From contig JBKECD010000150.1 in assembly GCA_047974225.1 (NCBI GenBank), positions 1-20,198 on the forward strand: a stretch of 20,198 nucleotides of DNA, read 5' to 3'. The notes beneath the pieces are model-generated. The model was not told where the DNA came from. It worked only from the letters and a program-made list of their open reading frames with translations, and made no database searches. Within the stretch, counting starts at the first letter, position 1, and the number at the start of each line of letters is the position of its first letter. A program made the position numbers and the translations under genes. The DNA is from JBKEDC01 sp047974225. Lineage in GTDB: Bacteria; Bacteroidota; Bacteroidia; Bacteroidales; Prolixibacteraceae. Below, piece by piece: positions 14,963 to 20,198 of this stretch.

Positions 14963-14997
14963 TATGAACTGTCCCAAAATTATGAACTGACCCAAAA
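14963..14997. repeat. 17-bp direct repeat
   Basis: TATGAACTGTCCCAAAA (14963-14979) and TATGAACTGACCCAAAA (14981-14997) differ at one base and are spaced 18 bp apart. The TGAACTG-n-CCC core is reminiscent of insertion-sequence terminal repeats, but no transposase is nearby. Confidence 0.6.
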
Positions 14998-15072
14998 AAC
15001 ACTCATTAGAATCTAAGCAAGAAGAAAAACGACTACAAATGTTTGCCCAATGTATCCCACATTGATAAAATC

Positions 15073-15111
15073 AAAAAGCGCAAACCCTTTGTTTGTAAGG
15101 ATTTGCGCTTT
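15073..15111 (-). terminator. Terminator of tRNA-Gln
   Basis: On the minus strand AAAGCGCAAATCC pairs with GGGTTTGCGCTTT over 13 bp (one T-G wobble) across an 11-nt loop, and a run of five T follows (the plus-strand A-run at 15073-15077). It begins about 8 bases after the tRNA. Confidence 0.85.
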
Positions 15112-15118
15112 ATCTAGG

Positions 15119-15191
15119 TTGACCCACCAAGGCTCGAACTTGGACTCTTCTGAACCAAAATCAGACGTGTTGCCAATTACACCATGGGTCA
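15119..15191 (-). tRNA. tRNA-Gln (anticodon TTG)
   Basis: The minus strand folds as a complete tRNA. The acceptor TGACCCA pairs with TGGGTCA over 7 bp, with discriminator A. The D arm contains AATTGGCAA. The anticodon stem TCTGA/TCAGA holds loop TTTTGGT with anticodon TTG (reads CAA, Gln). The T arm is CCAAG-TTCGAGC-CTTGG. The 3' CCA is not encoded; the next bases are CCT. It is a single gene with its own promoter and terminator. Confidence 0.96.
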
Positions 15192-15220
15192 ATCATTATG
15201 CCTTTTCTTTAAAGACGATG

Positions 15221-15252
15221 CAAATGTAGAGCTATTATTTTAATCTACCAAA
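15221..15252 (-). promoter_or_regulatory. tRNA-Gln promoter
   Basis: On the minus strand TTTG (15249-15252), exactly 20 bases, then TACATTTG (15221-15228), a perfect TAnnTTTG. The predicted start is near 15217, about 26 nt before the mature tRNA. Confidence 0.7.
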
Positions 15253-15346
15253 TATGTTTGAAAATAAAATGCATAAAAATTTCAAGTAATTTCGAAATCC
15301 ATTGAAAATCAATAATTAGTTGTGGAAACTTTTTTTGCGTCAACTT

Positions 15347-16436
15347 TTATTCTCCACCAAATTCCATCAAGAATGCCTTGATGAAACCATCAATCTTGCC
15401 ATCGAGCACTGCTTGCACATTGCTTGTTTCGTGTGAGGTGCGGACATCTTTCACTAGCTTATAGGGTTGAAGCACATAGGAGCGAATCTGCGAGCCCCAC
15501 TCTATCTTCTTCTTGCCAGCTTCAATGGCATTGCTCACCTCCTGACGCTTGCGAAGTTCTAGCTCATAGAGTTGTGATTTCAGCAAACGCATGGCGTTTT
15601 CTTTATTGCCCAATTGCGAACGGCTTTCGGTGTTTTCAATGACAATTCCCGTGGGAGCGTGGCGCAAGCGCACGCCTGTCTCCACCTTATTGACGTTCTG
15701 ACCGCCAGCTCCGCCCGAGCGGAAAGTATCCCAAGTGATGTCGGAAGGGTTGATTTCGATTTCAATCGAATCATCCACTAGCGGAGCAACGAATACCGAA
15801 GTGAAGGAAGTCATGCGCTTGCCTTGCGCATTGAATGGCGAAATGCGCACCAAGCGATGCACGCCATTTTCACTCTTCAAATGCCCATAGGCATAGTCGC
15901 CCTCAAATTCGATGGTGCAACTTTTCACGCCCACTTCATCGCCAGCGTTAAATTCCGACACTTTCACCGTGTAGCCGTGCTGCTCGCCATAGCGGAGATA
16001 CATGCGCATGAGCATATCTGCCCAGTCATTGCTTTCCGTGCCTCCGGCACCGGCATTGATGCGGAGCACCGCTCCAAGCTTATCCTCCTCCTTGCGAAGC
16101 ATGTTTTTAGCTTCTAGCTGCTCGATGAGTTCGAGGCTAGCTTCATACTGTGTCATGACATCTTCTTCGCTTGCTTCTTCGAGTTCGAAGAACTCGAAAA
16201 GCACCGCTAGGTCATCATATGATGCTGCTACTTCTTCATAGCCTTGTGTCCAAGCCTTAATGCCACGAATGACTTTCATCTGTTCTTCGGCAGCTTTCGA
16301 GTCGAGCCAAAAATCAGGGTCTTGGGTTTTAATTTCTTCTTCTTTTAGTTCGAGTATCTTTGCATCATAGTCAAAGATACCCCCTCAGCGCACCAACGCG
16401 CTCAGCTAACTCTTTGAGTTGCTCCTTTAGAATCAT
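15347..16436 (-). CDS. prfB: Peptide chain release factor 2 (programmed +1 frameshift)
   Basis: RF2 recognises UAA/UGA stop codons. The coding sequence is split: 21 codons from the ATG at 16434-16436, then a slip at CTT-TGA-C, then the main frame to 15347. The join is complement(15347..16372, 16374..16436), skipping base 16373, giving 362 aa. The site AGG-GGG-TAT-CTT-TGA-C is the classical RF2 recoding site: the internal Shine-Dalgarno-like AGGGGG and in-frame TGA let low RF2 favour the frameshift, so expression is autoregulated. The main frame carries the codon-recognition SPF (in VRISPFNAQG) and the catalytic GGQ (in GGAGGQNVNKVE). An apparent ATG start at 16279 is an internal methionine, not the real start. 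A heptamer repeat tract ends 5 bases upstream of the ATG. It is last in the ileS-to-prfB gene cluster. Confidence 0.96.
16371..16389 (-). promoter_or_regulatory. RF2 programmed +1 frameshift site
   Basis: The minus strand reads CTG-AGG-GGG-TAT-CTT-TGA with the in-frame TGA at 16371-16373. The slip on CTT moves the ribosome +1 to GAC. The AGGGGG acts as the stimulatory pairing site for 16S rRNA. Confidence 0.95.
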
Positions 16437-16441
16437 GTTTT

Positions 16442-16483
16442 GAGTTTTGAGTTATGAGTTATGAGTTATGAGTTATGAGTTAG
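16442..16483. repeat. 7-bp tandem repeat upstream of prfB
   Basis: Six heptamers: GAGTTTT, four GAGTTAT, then GAGTTAG (plus strand). On the minus strand this is a run of ATAACTC units ending 5 bases before the prfB ATG, so it occupies the ribosome-binding region. Confidence 0.9.
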
Positions 16484-16525
16484 AGGACTGCACAATTAGG
16501 CAAGCTTACACTAACTACTAATCCC

Positions 16526-17272
16526 TTACTCACTGATTATAGAATCATGCCAAATGAAATCATAAGTACAAATTGCTCGGGCATCGAGCAATTTAGCGTT
16601 TTCATCGGTGGCATCTTTTTTGTAGTGCACCACTTGAAGGGTGAGTTCCTCTCCTTCGGTTGGCACATAAGCACCTTCCACGAGATTGACTGCATCAATA
16701 GCAAGCCAAAGCTTGCTCGAAGCGGTGATTGTTTCGGTAGTGTCGTTTGCTGTAAGAGTTGAAGTGGCATAGACCTCCTTGTTTTGAGCATTCTTGATAT
16801 ACATCACCGCATAACTCGCATCAGTTACTTTGCGCCACACCACATTGAGCTTCGAATAGACTGAATCATATTCGCAGCTCACAATCTTAGTCGGCACGAG
16901 ATATTTGTCTTTCAGCACATCCTCACCCTCCACTTCTTTATCATCGCTTTTGGTGATGGCATAGAAACTGTAAGTACCTGCTTCGGGCAATTCGCTCGAC
17001 AACTCATCATCCCACAAAAACTCATAAGGCTGATTTGCGATGTAAACGTTCATGCTAATTTCATCGCCACTTGGTGTGGTGGCAGTCGATGAAGCCAAGC
17101 GTTTATTCGAGCGACTATACAAAGACAAACCGTGAACGAGGCTCGAATCAGCTGCATATTTTGTGCTGATGAACGCATCGTTTTGTGTCCATGGAAGTGG
17201 GTCGAGGTCGGCACATGAAAGCAGAAACGCTGCACAGCATGCCATAACTAGATACATTCTTTTTTTCATCAT
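16526..17272 (-). CDS. Predicted lipoprotein of unknown function
   Basis: A 248-aa protein with a type II signal peptide: MMKKRMYLVMACC, then lipobox LLSC with lipidated C20, followed by ADLDP. Acidic residues just after the cysteine fit outer-membrane surface sorting signals described in Bacteroidetes. The mature part is probably all-beta and acidic; a segment around residues 130-185 (KLNVVWRKVTDASYAVMYI) looks like a fibronectin type III-like strand pattern, but I recognise no named family. The start overlaps the lspA stop by 4 nt (ATGA), so it is translationally coupled to the signal peptidase that would process it; ATG 17269 is an alternative start. In many Bacteroidales a different lipoprotein family follows lspA. 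Confidence 0.75.
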   Translation of the reverse strand: MMKKRMYLVMACCAAFLLSCADLDPLPWTQNDAFISTKYAADSSLVHGLSLYSRSNKRLASSTATTPSGDEISMNVYIANQPYEFLWDDELSSELPEAGTYSFYAITKSDDKEVEGEDVLKDKYLVPTKIVSCEYDSVYSKLNVVWRKVTDASYAVMYIKNAQNKEVYATSTLTANDTTETITASSKLWLAIDAVNLVEGAYVPTEGEELTLQVVHYKKDATDENAKLLDARAICTYDFIWHDSIISE

Positions 17273-17901
17273 GATTCTTTTTTAGGCGTTGCCATTTCCA
17301 CATTCAGTGTGCGCCAATAGAAAATCAGCATCGCACCAATGCCCACACTGATGGCGGAATCAGCCACATTAAACACCGGGCGGAAAAATTGCAAGGTATT
17401 TCCCCCCACAAAAGGCATCCAATCGGGATAGCGAGTGTCAATCAAAGGAAAATAAAGCATATCGACCACCTTGCCGTGCAGCCACGACGAATATCCGCCA
17501 GCCTCAGGGAAGAGTTGTGCCAATTGCCCATAGCTATGGTCGAAGACCACACCATAAAACACGCAGTCGATGATATTGCCCATCGCACCAGCAAAGATGA
17601 GAGCCACGCAGACGATAAAGCCCATAGGCAATTTATTTGCCTTGCAAATCTTCACCAAATACCAGCCGATGAATCCTACAGCTACTATTCGGAAGACGGT
17701 GAGAAACACCTTGCCATATTCGCCAGCAAACTCAAAGCCAAATGCCATACCGTTGTTTTCCACGAAGTGGATTTTAAACCAATCGCCCAACACATTAAAC
17801 TCCTCGCCGAGCATCATGTTGGTTTTAATCCAAATCTTTGATGCTTGGTCGATGATTAAGATGAGGGCAATTAATAATCCTGATTTCTGAAGTTTTGTCA
17901 T
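17269..17901 (-). CDS. lspA: Lipoprotein signal peptidase (signal peptidase II)
   Basis: A 210-aa inner-membrane aspartic protease that cleaves prolipoproteins before the lipidated cysteine. Conserved blocks: LIIDQASKIWIK (15-26), VENNGMAFGF (47-56), GAMGNIIDC (105-113, catalytic D112) and FNVADSAISVGIG (177-189, catalytic D181). Four hydrophobic segments are visible (about 7-20, 66-83, 93-112, 180-197). The protein is longer than typical 150-170-aa homologues because of an extended loop between the catalytic aspartates (about 120-172), which is usual in Bacteroidetes. Its start overlaps the dksA-like stop by one base (TAATG), and its stop overlaps the next lipoprotein start by 4 nt. Confidence 0.95.
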   Translation of the reverse strand: MTKLQKSGLLIALILIIDQASKIWIKTNMMLGEEFNVLGDWFKIHFVENNGMAFGFEFAGEYGKVFLTVFRIVAVGFIGWYLVKICKANKLPMGFIVCVALIFAGAMGNIIDCVFYGVVFDHSYGQLAQLFPEAGGYSSWLHGKVVDMLYFPLIDTRYPDWMPFVGGNTLQFFRPVFNVADSAISVGIGAMLIFYWRTLNVEMATPKKES

Positions 17902-18275
17902 TACTGATTTCTCTTAGCGTCGATGCTCAGCGTGGCATGAGGCACAGCGCGCAAACGTTCTTTTGAAATTAACTTACCTGTTTCACGGCAAATGCCATAG
18001 GTCTTATTTTCAATTCGGATGAGCGCAGCTGAAAGATGCGAAATAAACTTTTGCTGACGTTGCGCCAGCTTGCCAGATTCCTCTTTCGACAGCGTTGCCG
18101 CTCCCTCTTCAAGCACCTTAAAGGTGGGCGAGGTGTCTTGCGTGTCATTGCCATCGCTTTGAGTCATTGCGCCTTTATACAGCTCATAATCCTTTTTCGC
18201 CTTGTCGAGCTTTTCCAAAATTAGTTCTTTGAACTCTTGCAGCTCGTCATCTGAGTATCTTTTTTTGTCAGTCAT
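17901..18275 (-). CDS. DksA/TraR-family protein with degenerate zinc finger
   Basis: A 124-aa cytosolic protein with an N-terminal helical coiled-coil region (about 8-92) and a C-terminal DksA/TraR-like knuckle, YGICRETGKLISKERLRAVP (93-112). DksA binds RNA polymerase through its secondary channel and modulates initiation with ppGpp. Of the four cysteines of a classical C4 finger only C96 remains, so zinc binding is unlikely; one-cysteine forms are, as I recall, the usual Bacteroidetes version. Asp residues near the coiled-coil tip (for example around 41-48) could serve the catalytic-site role. It lies in the conserved order ileS, dksA, lspA and overlaps lspA by one nucleotide. Confidence 0.85.
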   Translation of the reverse strand: MTDKKRYSDDELQEFKELILEKLDKAKKDYELYKGAMTQSDGNDTQDTSPTFKVLEEGAATLSKEESGKLAQRQQKFISHLSAALIRIENKTYGICRETGKLISKERLRAVPHATLSIDAKRNQ

Positions 18276-18324
18276 ATTGGTAGATTTTAAGTTGATATTT
18301 CAATCTTTTCTCTAAATAAAGCTC

Positions 18325-18332
18325 CGAAGATA
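18325..18332 (-). promoter_or_regulatory. Candidate -7 element upstream of dksA
   Basis: The minus strand reads TATCTTCG, a 7/8 match to TAnnTTTG, about 50 bases before the dksA ATG in the 101-bp gap after ileS. No TTTG is seen at the -33 position. It suggests that the dksA-lspA-lipoprotein-prfB genes can be transcribed apart from ileS. Confidence 0.35.
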
Positions 18333-18376
18333 GTAAAAATCGGAATAACTGATAGCATTATCGCTTTCTTAACACA

Positions 18377-20198
18377 TTACATTTTTGTAATTGCAATCAC
18401 CGCATTCACATCAGCATCAATTTCCACTTCTGTTCCGCCGTCCACTTTATCCACCAACACCAAACTATCGCCCAATGTTTGTTTGCAGATATAATCTTTG
18501 AACGCTTCCACCGCTGCATTGTAGTATTCATGCGCTGAAACCGTAATTGCAATGCGGTTGGTTACCTCAAAATCACTCTCTTTGCGGAGGTTCTGAATCT
18601 TATTGACAAACTCACGTGCGATACCTTCTTGCTTCAATTCCTCGCTCACATTGATGTCGAGTGCCACGGTTAATTCGCCCTCGCTAGCCACCAACCAGCC
18701 CGGAATGTCTTCGGTGGTGATTTCCACATCGGTCATTTCTAAGATAACTTGCTCGCCATTGATTTCCAACTCTGCACCCTGATTGCGTTCGAGTTGCGCA
18801 ATGTCGCTTTGCGAGAATTTCGCCAATTCGGCAGCAATGAGCTTCATGATTTTGCCGTATTTCGGTCCGAGTGTCTTGAAGTTTGGTTTGATGCGCTTTT
18901 CAATCACGCCTTCCGTGTCGGTGATATATTCCACCTCTTTCACATTCACTTCGGAAAGGATGATGTCTTCCACCGCCTTAAATTGCGCTTCAAATTCGGC
19001 ATTCAGCACCGGCACCATGATTTTAGCTAGCGGCTGACGAACCTTCAACTTCTCTTTTCTTCGCAAGCTGAGCACCATTGATGACGCACGTTGTGCAATC
19101 GCCATGCGCTCTTCGAGGTCTTTATTGATGAGCGTTTCATCAGCTTCGGGGAAAGTCGCCAAGTGCACACTTTGCTTCTCTTCTTTGCCGGTGATGTCAT
19201 TCAAGTCATTATACAATAGGTCGGCATAGAATGGAGCCATTGGAGCAGAAAGCTTCGCCACGGTCGCCAAACAAGTATAAAGTGTTTGATAGGCTGAAAG
19301 CTTATCCGCATTATATTCGCCACCCCAATAGCGTTTGCGGCTTAGGCGAACAAACCAGTTGCTGAGGTTCTCATTCACAAAGTCCGAAATCGCACGACCA
19401 GCACGAGTTGGCTCGTAACTCTCCAAACTTTCGCTCACTTCTTTCACCAACGAGTTGAGCAGCGAAAGAATCCAGCGGTCGATTTCCGGACGCTCCTCCA
19501 TTGGGATTTCCGCTTCGGAATAGGTGAAGCCATCAATATTGGCATAGAGTGCGAAGAAGTTATACGTATTATATAGTGTGCCGAAAAACTTACGACGCAC
19601 TTCGTCCACACCGCCCACGTCAAATTTCAGGTTGTCCCAAGGCGCAGAGTTAGTCAGCATATACCAGCGAAGCGGGTCGGAGCCATATTGCTCGATGGTT
19701 GAAAATGGATCGACGGCATTGCCCAATCGTTTCGACATTTTATTGCCGTTTTTATCGAGCACCAAACCATTAGAGATAATATTTCTGAATGCTACTGAAT
19801 CATCAATCATCGTAGCGATGGCGTGCAAGGTGAAGAACCAGCCACGTGTTTGGTCAACCCCCTCCGCAATGAAATCGGCAGGGAAAGGATAGGACGGTGC
19901 TTTTACTCCCTCTCCTTTGGAGAGGGCTGGGGAGAGGCTAAACGGATAATGATTTTGCGCATATGGCATTGCACCCGAATCAAACCACACGTCGATGAGG
20001 TCGGGTTCGCGGAACATTTTCTCGCCATTGTCGGCAAGCAGCACAATGTCGTCCACATAAGGACGGTGCAAATCTATTTTCTCATAGTTGGCAGCGTTAT
20101 ACTCGCCCACGGCGAAACCTTCGTAAGGATTTTTCGCCATTACGCCAGCAGCTACCGACTTTTCAATTTCATTATAGAGGTCTTCCACCGAACCAAAG
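18377..20198 (-). CDS. ileS: Isoleucyl-tRNA synthetase, C-terminal part (5' end outside the window)
   Basis: The frame is open to the window edge, so about 606 C-terminal residues are seen. This is the class I synthetase that charges tRNA-Ile. Visible parts, numbered from the GTG-encoded residue at 20188: end of the catalytic core with DVWFDSGAMPYAQ (66-78), ADFIAEGVDQTRGWFFTLHA (104-123), the signature KMSKR (150-154), and then the anticodon-binding helical domain and a long C-terminal extension. Residues 84-99 (SLSPALSKGEGVKAPS) are encoded by a REP-like palindromic insertion in a loop before the FPADF motif; the frame is kept, so the protein is probably active. It is the first gene of the cluster running to prfB. 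Confidence 0.96.
   Translation of the reverse strand, partial: FGSVEDLYNEIEKSVAAGVMAKNPYEGFAVGEYNAANYEKIDLHRPYVDDIVLLADNGEKMFREPDLIDVWFDSGAMPYAQNHYPFSLSPALSKGEGVKAPSYPFPADFIAEGVDQTRGWFFTLHAIATMIDDSVAFRNIISNGLVLDKNGNKMSKRLGNAVDPFSTIEQYGSDPLRWYMLTNSAPWDNLKFDVGGVDEVRRKFFGTLYNTYNFFALYANIDGFTYSEAEIPMEERPEIDRWILSLLNSLVKEVSESLESYEPTRAGRAISDFVNENLSNWFVRLSRKRYWGGEYNADKLSAYQTLYTCLATVAKLSAPMAPFYADLLYNDLNDITGKEEKQSVHLATFPEADETLINKDLEERMAIAQRASSMVLSLRRKEKLKVRQPLAKIMVPVLNAEFEAQFKAVEDIILSEVNVKEVEYITDTEGVIEKRIKPNFKTLGPKYGKIMKLIAAELAKFSQSDIAQLERNQGAELEINGEQVILEMTDVEITTEDIPGWLVASEGELTVALDINVSEELKQEGIAREFVNKIQNLRKESDFEVTNRIAITVSAHEYYNAAVEAFKDYICKQTLGDSLVLVDKVDGGTEVEIDADVNAVIAITKM
19905..19938. repeat. REP-like palindromic element inside ileS
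   Basis: CCCTCTCC-TTT-GGAGAGGG (19908-19926) is a perfect 8-bp hairpin, followed by GGGGAGAGG (19929-19937). Flanking it are similar 9-mers, GAAAGGATA (19883-19891) and AAACGGATA (19940-19948), possibly a decayed target duplication. On the ileS strand it reads in frame as SLSPALSKGEGV. Confidence 0.65.

Noticed and set aside
14824..14967. Small peptide gene in the second RNA copy (47 codons)
   Set aside because: The frame runs through the intrinsic terminator, and copy 1 has an earlier stop. Differences in the shared hairpin fall on second codon positions and preserve base pairing.
15347..16279. Truncated or frameshifted prfB pseudogene
   Set aside because: The break coincides exactly with the classical RF2 recoding site; the full 362-aa protein is restored by the programmed +1 shift.

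Overview
The window reads as a chromosomal segment from a member of the Bacteroidales. The reasons are a fused SecDF, a one-cysteine DksA/TraR-family protein, a bacterial GH3 protein, and promoters of the Bacteroidetes type (TTTG, about 20 bases, TAnnTTTG) with little use of Shine-Dalgarno sites. Most of the content is housekeeping, with one defence-like module and one RNA-rich intergenic region. Genus cannot be fixed from the sequence alone.

Layout. 1-694 (+) is the 3' end of a PEP/pyruvate-binding-domain protein, followed by a CPBP-family membrane protease (726-1637). Facing them on the minus strand are nadA (quinolinate synthase) and a conserved hypothetical gene, probably one operon. Upstream on the same strand is a two-gene module: a coiled-coil McrB-like AAA+ ATPase (5234-7783) and a DUF2357/McrC-like PD-(D/E)XK nuclease (3547-5250). 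It has a recognisable promoter and an operator-like inverted repeat. Behind it lies a 252-bp array of six 42-bp repeats. Next come a small exported protein of unknown function, secDF, a strong terminator and a GH3-family gene, all on plus, then ribE convergent on minus.

14182-15346 is almost gene-free and is the most interesting part. It holds two diverged copies of what look like small RNA genes. Each has a perfect Crp/Fnr-type inverted repeat centred exactly 33 bp upstream of the centre of a -7-like element, a conserved 5' segment, a hairpin with a compensatory base-pair change between the copies, an identical 24-nt single-stranded segment, and an intrinsic terminator whose sequence differs but whose fold is kept. 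tRNA-Gln(TTG), on minus with its own promoter and terminator, follows.

The right-hand 4.9 kb is a minus-strand cluster transcribed ileS (5' end outside the window), dksA-like, lspA, a lipoprotein gene, prfB. prfB carries the classical programmed +1 frameshift, so its reading frame is split at an in-frame TGA. lspA overlaps dksA by 1 nt and the lipoprotein gene by 4 nt.

Throughout the window, gene ends carry short tandem repeats with 7- or 14-bp periods, some running over stop codons, and ileS contains an in-frame REP-like palindromic insertion. Functions are assigned from motifs recognised by eye; no database search was possible.
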